From the NCBI GenBank assembly GCA_900540395.1, contig UQFQ01000005.1:1-64000 (forward strand): a DNA stretch of 64,000 nt, read 5' to 3'. Positions 1-8,384 of the stretch are shown piece by piece. How positions within the stretch are numbered: the stretch's first letter is position 1; every line of letters begins with the position of its first letter. The notes beneath the pieces are model-generated. The model saw only the letters and a list, made by a program, of their open reading frames with translations. It had not been told where the DNA came from and did no database searches. The translations under genes were made by a program, and so were the position numbers. Source of the stretch: an uncultured Mollicutes bacterium (lineage in GTDB: Bacteria; Bacillota_I; Bacilli_A; RFN20; CAG-826).

Positions 1-53
1 ATAGATATATTTGATTATTTACTTACAGCCTTGTTTTTAATAAAATATAACGC

Positions 54-140
54 ATGTGGGGATTAGTTTAAATTCAGGCTTCGTCAACACGATTGTCTAA
101 GCAATCCGGTCCTGAATGAGTCAATTTACGAGACCATCAT
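54..140 (+). promoter_or_regulatory. yybP-ykoY family manganese riboswitch
   Basis: The leader of the P-type ATPase gene carries the family hallmarks in order. A GGGGATTAG segment (family GGGGAGUAG) starts at 58. CGTCAACACG (81-90) leads into a hairpin closed by GATTG and CAATC, followed by CCGG. AGACC sits at 131-135. ATGTGG (54-59) pairs with CCATCAT (134-140) through one bulge to form P1, and ATTCAGG pairs with CCTGAAT to close the second arm. Family members sense Mn2+ and control Mn2+/Ca2+ exporters, including P-type ATPases, which fits the gene below. The loop departs from consensus at one base (GAUUAG instead of GAGUAG). No covariance search could be run. Confidence 0.85.
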
Positions 141-158
141 TATATTTAAGGAGGGTTT

Positions 159-2957
159 ATGGAAGAAAAAGAAAATGTAGCAACTAAAACTTCTAGTTTA
201 GATAATGCTACCTTACAAGCCGAGACTCTAAGCATTCAAGATGCTGAGACGACATTCCAAACAAACTTTAAAACTGGATTAAGTAGTGAAGAAGCCAAAA
301 AAAGATTAGAAAAATATGGTCCTAATAAGCTTCAAGAAAAGAAAAAGAAGACTTGGATCAGAATTTTCTTTGAGCAAATGGCTAATCCAATGATTTATGT
401 CTTATTTGCGGCAATCTTAGTTACAATTGGCATTTCTATCTATGAAACAGTTGTTTATGGTTTTGACTTTTTCAATGTTGGAGATTGGCCAGACGTTATT
501 ATTATTCTTGCTGTTATCGTAATGAATTCCATTATTGGTGCAGTTCAAGAAGTTAAAGCAGAAATTTCTCTTGAAGCACTTAAAAATCTTTCTTCACCAG
601 AAAGTACCGTTTTAAGAGATGGAAAAAGATTTAAAGTTAAATCTGCTGAATTAGTTCCAGGTGATATCGTTATTTTAGAAGAAGGCGATACAATTGGAGC
701 TGATTTACGTTTAATCGAAGCTATTAATCTTAAAGTTAATGAATCATCTTTAACTGGTGAATCAGTACCTGTTGAAAAAGATGCTTCTATTGCATTCTCT
801 GATACAGTTGCTATTGGCGATAGAGTTAATCTTGCTTTTATGTCTACCCCAGTAACTTATGGTAGAGGTGTTGGTGTTGTTTCATCAACTGGTATGAATA
901 CCCAAATTGGTAAGATTGCTAAAGCTTTAGATAGTGAAGAAGAAGTTGAAACTCCGCTTCAAAAATCACTCGATAATCTATCAAAAATTCTTGGTTTGAT
1001 TACCCTAATTGTTGTTATTGCTGTTTTAATTGTCGATATTATCTGGATTTTTGTTGAAGGACATGGCAATGAAGTAGAAGCTTGGATTGAAGCTGTTTTA
1101 TCTTCAATTGCACTTGCTGTTGCTGCTATTCCAGAAGGCCTTGCTGCAGTTGTTACAATCGTTCTTTCAATCGGTGTTCAAAGAATGGTTAAGGTTAATA
1201 CTGTTGTTAGAAAACTTCCTAGCGTTGAAACTCTTGGAGCGGTTAGTGTTGTTTGCTCAGATAAAACAGGTACATTAACACAAAATAAAATGACTGTTGT
1301 TCAAGCTTATGTTGATGATAAATATTTCATTAGTGAAGACTTTAAGAAAGAAAACGAATCAGCTGATTTAAAACTTTTAGCCGAAGGTATGTCTTTATGT
1401 AGCAATGCAACAGTTGATGAAGGTTTATTTGGTGATCCAACTGAAATTGCTCTTGTTGCTTTTGCTAATCAATTTGATTTACACAAATCATTCCTTGAAG
1501 GCAAGACTCCAAGAATTGATGAATTACCTTTCGATAGTGTTCGTAAAATGATGAGCACGAAACATCAATTAGAAGAAGGCACAGTTATTTATACAAAAGG
1601 TGCTTTAGATTCTATTTTAGCTCGTACTATTAAGATTTTAGATAATGGTGTTGAAAGAGACATTACACCAACTGATATTGAAAAGATTAATACTGCTAAT
1701 AAATATTTCTCTGATAAAGCATTAAGAGTTTTAGCTTTATCTTATTCTAAAAAAGATAAAATTGATGAAACTGATTTAGTTTTTATTGGTCTTGTTGCAA
1801 TGATTGATCCTGCTAGACCTGAAGCTAAACCTGCTGTAAGCAAATTTAAAGAAGCTGGTATCACAACAGTTATGATTACTGGTGACCATAAAGATACTGC
1901 TTTTGCAATTGCTAAGGATTTAGGAATTGTTGAAACAATCGATCAATGTATGCTCGGAAGTGAAGTTGATAAATTAAGTGAAACTGAACTTTGCGAAGCT
2001 TGCAAGAAGACAAGAGTTTTTGCTCGTGTTTCTCCAGAAAACAAAGTTCAAATTGTTAAAGCTTTCCAAGCTAATGGTAATATTTGTGCTATGACTGGAG
2101 ATGGTGTTAACGATGCACCTTCATTAAAAGCTGCTGATATTGGTATTGCAATGGGTATTACTGGAACAGACGTTGCTAAAGGTGCAGCTGATATGGTTCT
2201 TACTGATGATAACTTTGCTTCTATTGAAAAAGCAGTTGAAGAAGGTAGAGGAATTTATGCCAATATCAAAAAGACCGTTATCTTCTTATTAAGTAGTAAT
2301 ATTGCAGAAGTTCTTGCCATGTTTATTATCGTTTGTCTTGGACTTCCTGCTCCATTAATTGCTATTCACTTATTATGGGTCAACTTAATAACCGATTCTC
2401 TTCCAGCTATCGCTTTAGGTATGGACCCACGTGATCCTAATATTATGAGAGAACAACCTCGTGATCCTAAAGAAGGAATCTTTGCAAGAGGCGGAATGAA
2501 AAACACTTTATTATATGGGGCAATTCTTACAATTGGTGTTTTAATTTCTTACTTTAGTTGTGCTTGGTTACATGATGCATATTCATTTATGGAAATTAAA
2601 AATTTATATGCTTCCAATCCTAGTGTTTTACATCAAGCTCAAACAATGGCCTTTACAACTCTTGCCTTCTCTGAATTATTCCACATGGTTGGTATGAGTG
2701 ATGTTAATAGATCATTTGTTCATGTCTTTAAAGACAAGAACTGGATGATGCTTGTCGCTTTTGCCGCTGGAATTATCTTACAACTCTTTGTTATTTTGAC
2801 TCCTGGGGTTCAAGAATTATTCAATACCGCAAATCTTTCAAGGGATGAAAAATGGTGGGATGAATGGCTTATTACTTTAGCTTTCTCAGTTATTCCATTA
2901 GTACTCCATGAAGTTATTGTTGGAATTAGATTCTTAAAGAGAAAATTTGCTAAATAA
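159..2957 (+). CDS. P2-type cation-transporting ATPase, probable Mn2+/Ca2+ exporter
   Basis: A full-length P-type ATPase of 932 residues. In order it shows an N-terminal cation-ATPase domain, the actuator-domain motif TGES (about residue 206), the ion-binding PEGL of TM4 (about 327), the phosphorylated aspartate in DKTGT (D368), the hinge motif GDGVND (about 647), and NLITD in TM6. The C-terminal half has four further hydrophobic segments. This is the SERCA/PMCA-like P2 architecture, and ions are pumped out of the cytoplasm. Sequence alone does not fix the ion, but the upstream yybP-ykoY riboswitch points to Mn2+ (possibly with Ca2+), as for Lactococcus YoaB-type pumps. The start is set by AAGGAGGG seven to eight nt before the ATG. 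The gene is monocistronic and ends in a hairpin terminator. Confidence 0.93.
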   Translation: MEEKENVATKTSSLDNATLQAETLSIQDAETTFQTNFKTGLSSEEAKKRLEKYGPNKLQEKKKKTWIRIFFEQMANPMIYVLFAAILVTIGISIYETVVYGFDFFNVGDWPDVIIILAVIVMNSIIGAVQEVKAEISLEALKNLSSPESTVLRDGKRFKVKSAELVPGDIVILEEGDTIGADLRLIEAINLKVNESSLTGESVPVEKDASIAFSDTVAIGDRVNLAFMSTPVTYGRGVGVVSSTGMNTQIGKIAKALDSEEEVETPLQKSLDNLSKILGLITLIVVIAVLIVDIIWIFVEGHGNEVEAWIEAVLSSIALAVAAIPEGLAAVVTIVLSIGVQRMVKVNTVVRKLPSVETLGAVSVVCSDKTGTLTQNKMTVVQAYVDDKYFISEDFKKENESADLKLLAEGMSLCSNATVDEGLFGDPTEIALVAFANQFDLHKSFLEGKTPRIDELPFDSVRKMMSTKHQLEEGTVIYTKGALDSILARTIKILDNGVERDITPTDIEKINTANKYFSDKALRVLALSYSKKDKIDETDLVFIGLVAMIDPARPEAKPAVSKFKEAGITTVMITGDHKDTAFAIAKDLGIVETIDQCMLGSEVDKLSETELCEACKKTRVFARVSPENKVQIVKAFQANGNICAMTGDGVNDAPSLKAADIGIAMGITGTDVAKGAADMVLTDDNFASIEKAVEEGRGIYANIKKTVIFLLSSNIAEVLAMFIIVCLGLPAPLIAIHLLWVNLITDSLPAIALGMDPRDPNIMREQPRDPKEGIFARGGMKNTLLYGAILTIGVLISYFSCAWLHDAYSFMEIKNLYASNPSVLHQAQTMAFTTLAFSELFHMVGMSDVNRSFVHVFKDKNWMMLVAFAAGIILQLFVILTPGVQELFNTANLSRDEKWWDEWLITLAFSVIPLVLHEVIVGIRFLKRKFAK

Positions 2958-3010
2958 AATTTAATTATCTAAATGATAATTTAGTTAAATTAAACTTTCA
3001 AAATGAAGAA

Positions 3011-3038
3011 AAAAGAGACTTCGCTTGAAGTCTCTTTT
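3011..3038. terminator. Bidirectional intrinsic terminator
   Basis: A perfect 12-bp inverted repeat AAAAGAGACTTC / GAAGTCTCTTTT with a 4-nt loop lies between two convergent genes. Read on the minus strand it is followed by a T-rich run, so it probably serves the small minus-strand gene as well as the ATPase. Confidence 0.85.
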
Positions 3039-3046
3039 CATTAAGC

Positions 3047-3184
3047 TTAATTGATGTGATCTAACACATCGTAGTAAGTAACGTAAACGTCGATAAGCTT
3101 TTCAACACCACTTTCATTTCTGTTTGGTCTTTCGTGTATATCGGAGCTACGTTTACTTACTCTTCTAAATAACTTAGAAAGCAT
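3047..3184 (-). CDS. Small basic protein of 45 residues, unknown function
   Basis: A short ORF of 45 codons. It starts MLSKLFRRVSKRSS and ends in a Tyr-rich YVTYYDVLDHIN tail. Support comes from a strong Shine-Dalgarno AGGAGGAAGG seven nt before the ATG, a consensus promoter about 70 bp upstream, and an intrinsic terminator right after the stop. The N-terminal half is basic, the C-terminal half is acidic and aromatic, and there is no membrane segment. I do not recognise the family. It may be a small regulatory or ribosome-associated protein, but that is speculation. The complete set of expression signals is the main argument that it is real. Confidence 0.72.
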   Translation of the reverse strand: MLSKLFRRVSKRSSDIHERPNRNESGVEKLIDVYVTYYDVLDHIN

Positions 3185-3253
3185 AAGTTTCCTTCCTCCT
3201 TTTAATTAATGTCCTATACTTAGGAGTGGTGCCTCCTTTTCTAGGGAAGATTA

Positions 3254-3281
3254 ATTATAGAGCAAGTTGAAACTTTGACAA
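3254..3281 (-). promoter_or_regulatory. Sigma-A promoter for the 45-residue gene
   Basis: On the minus strand TTGTCA (3276-3281) is separated by 16 nt from a perfect TATAAT (3254-3259). Transcription would start near 3246, leaving a leader of about 60 nt. That leader contains a small AGGAG/CTCCT hairpin and a second AAAAGGAGG sequence with no start codon after it. Confidence 0.75.
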
Positions 3282-3327
3282 ATGAAATATTTAAAAAAGT
3301 GCTTATTAAAACAAGGAAAGCGCTTTA

Positions 3328-4149
3328 CTATAGGTAAGTCTTAACAAAATGAATTGCATAATTTATCCATGTTTTAATGAATGGATCAATATTAGCAATA
3401 TCTTTTTCACTAACAATTTCATTAGCAAGACTTAAACCATGGGCACCATTTGGGAAAAGATGAAATTCACAAAAAACTCCAAGTTCTGTAAGCTTTTTAA
3501 CTAAATTTATACTATTTAAGCAAGGAACTACGTTATCATTTTGAGTCGTCCAAACAAAAGTTTTTGGAAAAGAAGAAGTACAGTTTTTAATAATATCAGT
3601 TTCTTCTAAATGATCAGGCATATTTCTTCTTAAGGCTTTTAAATTCGCATCAAATGGATTGTCTTTTCCAGTATAAACAACTGGATAAGAAAGAATACAA
3701 CCATTAACTTTAATAAGTTCTTTATTCTTTCCAATTAAGCTTGCAAATTTTTCGCTTTCAGAATTCATCGATGTAAAAGCGGCAAGATGACCACCCGCGC
3801 TAAAACCCATCACAGCAATTTTATCTGGATTAATGTTATATTTTTCAGCATTTTCTCTAATATAAGCTAATGCAGCAAAAGCTTCGACAAATGGATAAGG
3901 ATATTTAAATTCAATAACTGAATAAGTAAGAGTAAAAACGGCAATGTCTTCGCTTATTAATTTAAGGGCAATAGGTTCGTTTTCTCGATCACTTACAAAT
4001 TCATATCCGCCACCTGGAAATACTAAAATACATTTTCTTTTTCTACCTTTAGAAAATTCATCGAAGTTATCAGGAATATAACTTCTTAAAATTGCCTCGC
4101 TTTTAATCTTTTTATTAAGATCTTTAAGCTTTAAAACTTCATGTTTCAT
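3328..4149 (-). CDS. Alpha/beta hydrolase (acetylesterase/BD-FAE-like)
   Basis: A 273-residue esterase of the alpha/beta-hydrolase fold. The oxyanion segment GGGYEF is at 46-51, the nucleophile elbow GFSAGGH has Ser118, and a C-terminal GAHG supplies the likely histidine (about 237). There is no signal peptide or membrane segment, so it should act in the cytoplasm. Relatives remove acetyl or other small ester groups from sugars or xenobiotics; the substrate here is unknown. The ATG immediately follows the stop of the upstream polymerase gene, so the two are cotranscribed, with GAAGG ahead of the start. Confidence 0.85.
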   Translation of the reverse strand: MKHEVLKLKDLNKKIKSEAILRSYIPDNFDEFSKGRKRKCILVFPGGGYEFVSDRENEPIALKLISEDIAVFTLTYSVIEFKYPYPFVEAFAALAYIRENAEKYNINPDKIAVMGFSAGGHLAAFTSMNSESEKFASLIGKNKELIKVNGCILSYPVVYTGKDNPFDANLKALRRNMPDHLEETDIIKNCTSSFPKTFVWTTQNDNVVPCLNSINLVKKLTELGVFCEFHLFPNGAHGLSLANEIVSEKDIANIDPFIKTWINYAIHFVKTYL

Positions 4150-5397
4150 CTACCTTCTATGACCTCCTATTTGATTATGTCTTTCTCTAATTGTAGATTC
4201 TTTTTTAAGGCTAGAACCACATAAAGCCTTATTTTTACCATATTTTTTATATATTTCATCTAAAGCTTGATATAGATTTCTTTCTTTATCAACTGCTTCA
4301 AGATTTTTAAATAATGAGAGTTGCTCGGTTTTTCTTTCGACTAAGCCACCAAAAGAAATGCCAACTTGTCTAATAAAACCATCTTTAATATTGTTATCAA
4401 ATAAATATAAAACTGCATTATATAAATCACTATTTAAATCAGTTGCATCTACTTTTAGTTGATGAGCAAAAGGAGCAAGATTGCTAGTAAAAGAGTAGCG
4501 TATCATTAAAGAAACTCCCGTTGCTTTTAACTCTGTCTGACGAAGTCTAATACATAATTCATCGACCATTTCTTTTAAAATTAATCTGGTTTCGCTAACT
4601 GTATAATCTCTCATTAAAACTTGACCAAGTGAAAGATTCTTATTTACAGGAATATATTTATCTCTTATATCGCTTTCATCTCGGCCGTTAGCATGTTCGT
4701 ATATATCTTCTCCTAGAATACCAAATTTCTCAATTAAAATTTCTTTAGGGTAGTGAGCAACATCATAAACCGTATATAAACCAAGTTTATTTAACCTTGC
4801 CTCGAATCCTCGTGATATTCCCCAAACTTCACTAAGTGGTTTAAGTGGCCAAAGTTTATTTGGCACGTCTTTATAGTCCCATAAAGCGATGTAATCCTTG
4901 GCGTTTTTGGCCTCTTTGTCATCGGCCATTTTAGCTAAAAACATATTTGGACCAATCCCACAAGTACCAATCAAACCAGTTTGAGTATGAATTTTTTCTA
5001 ATATTCTTTTACATAATTCTATTGGAGTGCATTTATATAACTTTAGATATGGACCAATATTTAAAAAAGATTCATCAATAGAATAGACGTGGATATCTTC
5101 TTTACCAACAAAATCTAAAAAGATAGAGACAATCTCGGCGCTTTTTTTGACGTATTTTTCCATTTGTGGTTTTGCATAAATCATCCCAGGAATATTTTGA
5201 GGTAAATCTCTCCTTCTTAATCGAGAAGGAACGCCTAAACTTTTTAGATATGGAGAGACACTTAAAACAATGGTTGCCCCTTTCCTTTCAGTATCAGTAA
5301 CCGCTAAAGGAGTAGTAAAAGGATCAAGTCCTCTTTCGACACATTCAAATGTTGCATAGTATGCTTTCAAGTCAATTACAGCTACCCATTTTTTCAC
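4150..5397 (-). CDS. Y-family DNA polymerase (DinB/UvrX-like)
   Basis: A 415-residue translesion polymerase. Metal ligands are visible as Asp9 in VAVIDLKAYY and Asp108-Glu109 in YSIDES. The aromatic pair YY (13-14) occupies the steric-gate position, and GIGPNMFLAKMA matches the palm/thumb signature. The C-terminal little-finger domain ends in a basic tail. It copies across damaged template bases. The N-terminal sequence resembles the UmuC/UvrX branch of Firmicutes more than classical DinB. Translation appears to start at GTG (5395-5397), with AAGG close upstream; no in-frame ATG is better placed. I see no convincing LexA box. It is followed without a gap by the esterase gene. Confidence 0.88.
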   Translation of the reverse strand: MKKWVAVIDLKAYYATFECVERGLDPFTTPLAVTDTERKGATIVLSVSPYLKSLGVPSRLRRRDLPQNIPGMIYAKPQMEKYVKKSAEIVSIFLDFVGKEDIHVYSIDESFLNIGPYLKLYKCTPIELCKRILEKIHTQTGLIGTCGIGPNMFLAKMADDKEAKNAKDYIALWDYKDVPNKLWPLKPLSEVWGISRGFEARLNKLGLYTVYDVAHYPKEILIEKFGILGEDIYEHANGRDESDIRDKYIPVNKNLSLGQVLMRDYTVSETRLILKEMVDELCIRLRQTELKATGVSLMIRYSFTSNLAPFAHQLKVDATDLNSDLYNAVLYLFDNNIKDGFIRQVGISFGGLVERKTEQLSLFKNLEAVDKERNLYQALDEIYKKYGKNKALCGSSLKKESTIRERHNQIGGHRR

Positions 5398-5615
5398 GAC
5401 CTTATTTTAATATGTTTCAATAACTAATTTAAGATATCAAATTTCAATATCAAAATTTAATACAATTTTTGCAGACTTATTTTTCAATATTATGAGAATT
5501 TTAAATTAAAAATTTAAGAAATTATCAATCAAATTTAAATTTAGCTTGTACTAATAATAGGCAGGCGTAATGAAAAGAAAATACTTTTCTATTTTTTAAC
5601 GTAGGTTATTTAATT

Positions 5616-5629
5616 ACTGCTTAAGCAGT
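5616..5629. promoter_or_regulatory. 14-bp perfect palindrome in the 5398-5709 intergenic region
   Basis: ACTGCTTAAGCAGT is a perfect palindrome about 80 bp before the second esterase gene and could be an operator or small hairpin. The rest of this 312-bp gap is very AT-rich. Near 5575-5598 it holds a weak AGAAAA/TTTTCT hairpin followed by T residues, and near 5650-5660 a TAAAAT-like -10. Nothing else is recognisable. Confidence 0.4.
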
Positions 5630-5709
5630 CTATGAAAATAACATAAATTTGATAAAATAAAGAAAAGATATTTTAGTTACTAAGATTTTAAATTTTAAAG
5701 GGGTTGTGT

Positions 5710-6600
5710 ATGGAAGAAATCAACTTTGAAAACCGCTTCAATGATGTTTTATTTGGTACATCTTGGGAGATTGAGTCTCCAAAAGCAATTGTAGTTATCG
5801 TTACTGGAATGGCAGAACATTCAAGACGCTATGATGATTTTGCTAAATTTTTAAATAGTAACAATTATTCTGTTTATTGCATTGACCATTATGGGCAAGG
5901 TGTTGGTAAAAATGGTGAACTTGGCAATCCTGGGAGAGATTACTTTTTTAAGATGCAAGAAACAATTAAAGAATTTGTCTTAAAAAAGAAAGCTGACACT
6001 GGCTTAAAAGTTTATCTTTTTGCTCATTCAATGGGAAGTTTTGTTACTCAAGGATTCATTGAGAAATATTCTAGAGTAATTGATAAAGTTGTTTTATGTG
6101 GAACAAACGGACCTAATCCACTTGTTAAATTTGGCTATTTATACACGAAAATCTTTATTAATAGCTATAACTACAATAAAACAGCAGGGTTTATTCATTC
6201 TTTATCTATTGGAGCATATGAAAAAAGCGTAAAAGAAAGAAGAAGCAATAACGATTGGATTTCATATAATAGAGAAAACGTTGATCGATATGATAAAGAT
6301 GAATTTAGTGGTTATCGTCCAACTAATGGCTTCTATAAAGAGTTTATGAAAGGTTTAGTTTCTATTCAAAAGAAGAAAAATGTAGCCTCTATATCTAAAA
6401 ACTTACCTATTTTAATAATTGGTGGCAGTGATGATGCAGTTGGTAATTTTGGAAAAGGATTAGAAAAACTTGCTTCTTTATATAAAAGATATAATCTCAA
6501 TGTTAAACTTATAATCTATGAAAATATGAGACATGAGATTCTTAACGAAAAAGATAATTTAAAAGTTTATAACGATATCCTTAATTTCTTTAATCTTTAA
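5710..6600 (+). CDS. Alpha/beta hydrolase, monoacylglycerol-lipase-like
   Basis: A 296-residue serine hydrolase of the lysophospholipase/monoacylglycerol lipase type. The start IVVIVTGMAEHSRRY is followed by the nucleophile elbow AHSMGS (Ser108), an acid in GGSDDAVGN and the histidine in MRHEIL near the C-terminus. A lid-like insertion is visible between the elbow and the acid. It lacks a signal peptide. It probably hydrolyses monoacylglycerols or lysophospholipids in the cytoplasm; the exact substrate is not known. An upstream in-frame TTG exists, but AAAGGGG six nt before the ATG at 5710 fixes this start. It is monocistronic. Confidence 0.87.
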   Translation: MEEINFENRFNDVLFGTSWEIESPKAIVVIVTGMAEHSRRYDDFAKFLNSNNYSVYCIDHYGQGVGKNGELGNPGRDYFFKMQETIKEFVLKKKADTGLKVYLFAHSMGSFVTQGFIEKYSRVIDKVVLCGTNGPNPLVKFGYLYTKIFINSYNYNKTAGFIHSLSIGAYEKSVKERRSNNDWISYNRENVDRYDKDEFSGYRPTNGFYKEFMKGLVSIQKKKNVASISKNLPILIIGGSDDAVGNFGKGLEKLASLYKRYNLNVKLIIYENMRHEILNEKDNLKVYNDILNFFNL

Positions 6601-6787
6601 TTATTATTTACAATTTAAAATAATCGTTTAGAATTATTTTTGTCCTTATTATTTAGCTCTTTTTTGGGAAGAAAATCAAGAGTATTTTACACTAATTTTC
6701 TCCTTATGCAAACGAAAAACAATCATTTTTAATGTGGCCATAATATGAAAGTGTTTTCTTAAATTTTAATATCTTTTTAACTATGAA

Positions 6788-6815
6788 TTGCTTTCTAAAT
6801 ATTATTTAATATAAG
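6788..6815 (+). promoter_or_regulatory. Candidate promoter of the nucleoside-import locus
   Basis: TTGCTT (6788-6793), a 16-nt spacer and TATAAG (6810-6815) would start transcription about 12 nt before the purine riboswitch. The rest of 6601-6787 is AT-rich with no recognisable element. Confidence 0.5.
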
Positions 6816-6836
6816 GAATAAATCAATTGGGATTTA

Positions 6837-6898
6837 GTGTATAAGCGATTATAAACGGTAATCGCGTCTCTACCCTTAAGCCTTATTAAGGACTACAC
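6837..6898 (+). promoter_or_regulatory. Purine riboswitch, guanine type
   Basis: All parts of the aptamer are present. P1 pairs GTGTA (6837-6841) with TACAC (6894-6898). J1/2 is TAA. P2 pairs GCGATTA with TAATCGC around loop TAAACGG. J2/3 is GTCTCTACC. P3 is CCTTA/TAAGG around a loop containing GCCTTAT. The GG of loop 2 can kiss the CC of loop 3. The discriminator base before the 3' strand of P1 is C (6893), the guanine-specific identity; adenine forms have U. P3 is one base shorter than usual. It controls the nucleoside-binding lipoprotein gene, which matches guanine sensing. The switching mechanism is unclear because no terminator is obvious. Confidence 0.9.
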
Positions 6899-6993
6899 AA
6901 ATCGAGTATTCGTCTGCAATACTAGTGGAGAATCAACACCGTTTCCTAAAAGGTTTATAAAAATGAGATTTTCTTTAATTAGGAGGAATTAAA

Positions 6994-8298
6994 ATAAAGA
7001 AAAACAGACTTGGCATGATGGTCTTCAGTATGCTCTCAGTCGTCGCTTTTGCTACATCTTGTGGTGGAACTGCAAGTGGTGAAGTAACTTTTGAAGAATT
7101 ACCAGAAACAGATATTGGTACTAATATTACTGTTACTGATACTGCATTAAGTGGATATTCCGAAAGCAACCCATTAAAGATTGCTTTAGTTACTGATTCA
7201 GGTACATTAAATGATCACTCCTTTAATGAATCCGCATGGAATGGTGTTAATGAATTTGCTGTCAAAAATGGTCGTGGCAAAGTTGGTGAAAACAATATGG
7301 TCTCTACTGGTTCTATTCAAACAATGTACTATCAACCAGCAAACGATGCATACGATACCGATGGAAGATTAGCAGCTATGCGTGAAGCCGCAACTAAGTT
7401 TAAAGCAAATATTATTGTCTTACCTGGATATTTATTCCAAGGCGCAATTAAAAAAGCTATTGAAGAAGAAGAAACATTTGGTGATGTTCAATTATTAGCT
7501 CTTGACTGTGTTAAAGAAGGTGACGACTACAAACCATACGAATATACAGATAATGTTACTTCAGTTATTTATAGAGAAGAACAATCTGGTTTCTTAGCTG
7601 GCTATGCAGCTGTCATGGACGGTTATAGAAAATTAGGTTTTGTAGGTGGTATGGCTGTTCCTGCTGTTGTTAGATATGGATCAGGCTATGTTCAAGGTGC
7701 AGCTTATGCAGCAGAACAACTTAAATTAGAATCGCCAGTTAGCGTTCAATATTATTATGCAGGTCAATTCGCAGCTACTCCAGAAGCTACACAATATGCT
7801 ACTTCATGGTATGCCAATGATACTGCCGATATTATTTTTGCTTGTGGTGGCGCTGTTTATCAATCAGTTGTTCAAGCTTCAATCGCTAATGATAATGCTC
7901 CATGGATTGGCGTTGACGTTAACCAACATGCCGATACATCTTTAAGTGTAGAAACTAGAGAAGCTTTAAAAACATCAGCAATGAAGAATTTAACATTCGC
8001 AACACAAGTCTTATTAACAACTTGTGTTAATGAAGGATTATCCTGGGGCGATACTTTAGCAGGAAACGTTGTAACTGTTGGTGCTTCAAACGAAATGGTC
8101 AAACTTCCAACACCTGATGAAGATGATGACCCTGATTGCTGGGGATTTGAAAAATTCACAGTCGAAGAATACAACGCCTTCTATGAAGATGTTAAGAGTG
8201 GTAAAGTTAAAGTTAATTCATTCTCAGATAACGAAATTTTAAGTACTAATAACTTTGGTGTTGATACTGCTTATTGTACAGTCAACTACATTGGTTAA
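6994..8298 (+). CDS. BMP/PnrA-family nucleoside-binding lipoprotein
   Basis: The substrate-binding component of a purine-nucleoside ABC importer, anchored outside the membrane by a lipid. From the proposed start the 434-residue protein opens with a KKNR n-region, a hydrophobic core and a lipobox-like ATSC with Cys23. The BMP domain follows (IALVTDSGTLNDHSFNESAW, LVGGMAVP-like and GVDVNQH segments). The start is unusual. AGGAGG (6981-6986) lies seven nt before an ATA codon at 6994, while the first ATG (7015) would be 28 nt away and would delete the charged n-region. I therefore prefer an AUA start; a base-call error (ATG to ATA) is the alternative. The permease and ATPase genes follow. Confidence 0.88.
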   Translation: MKKNRLGMMVFSMLSVVAFATSCGGTASGEVTFEELPETDIGTNITVTDTALSGYSESNPLKIALVTDSGTLNDHSFNESAWNGVNEFAVKNGRGKVGENNMVSTGSIQTMYYQPANDAYDTDGRLAAMREAATKFKANIIVLPGYLFQGAIKKAIEEEETFGDVQLLALDCVKEGDDYKPYEYTDNVTSVIYREEQSGFLAGYAAVMDGYRKLGFVGGMAVPAVVRYGSGYVQGAAYAAEQLKLESPVSVQYYYAGQFAATPEATQYATSWYANDTADIIFACGGAVYQSVVQASIANDNAPWIGVDVNQHADTSLSVETREALKTSAMKNLTFATQVLLTTCVNEGLSWGDTLAGNVVTVGASNEMVKLPTPDEDDDPDCWGFEKFTVEEYNAFYEDVKSGKVKVNSFSDNEILSTNNFGVDTAYCTVNYIG

Positions 8299-8312
8299 TC
8301 GGTAATAATTAT

Positions 8313-8352
8313 GTTAGTAAGGTGCTGCAACAGGCATCTTACTAACTTTTTT
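8313..8352 (+). terminator. Intrinsic terminator after the lipoprotein gene
   Basis: GTTAGTAAGGTGC pairs with GCATCTTACTAAC (12 bp plus a wobble) around an 8-nt loop and runs into TTTTTTATAA. Placed between the binding protein and its ABC genes, it should lower downstream expression, as is usual for high-copy binding proteins. A second 9-bp AT-only hairpin follows directly. Confidence 0.82.
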
Positions 8353-8384
8353 ATAAATAGGCAATCAACTATTTATATCAAAAA

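Noticed and set aside
3311..3328. A second cre-like site (GGAAAGCGCTTTAC)
   Set aside because: It misses three consensus positions on either strand and lies at the 3' end of a gene.
5398..5470. LexA/SOS box before the Y-family polymerase
   Set aside because: No GAAC-n4-GTTC-like dyad is seen; only AT-rich direct repeats.
5704..5709. TTG start two codons before the lipase-like gene's ATG
   Set aside because: The ribosome binding site AAAGGGG abuts the TTG; spacing fits only the ATG at 5710.
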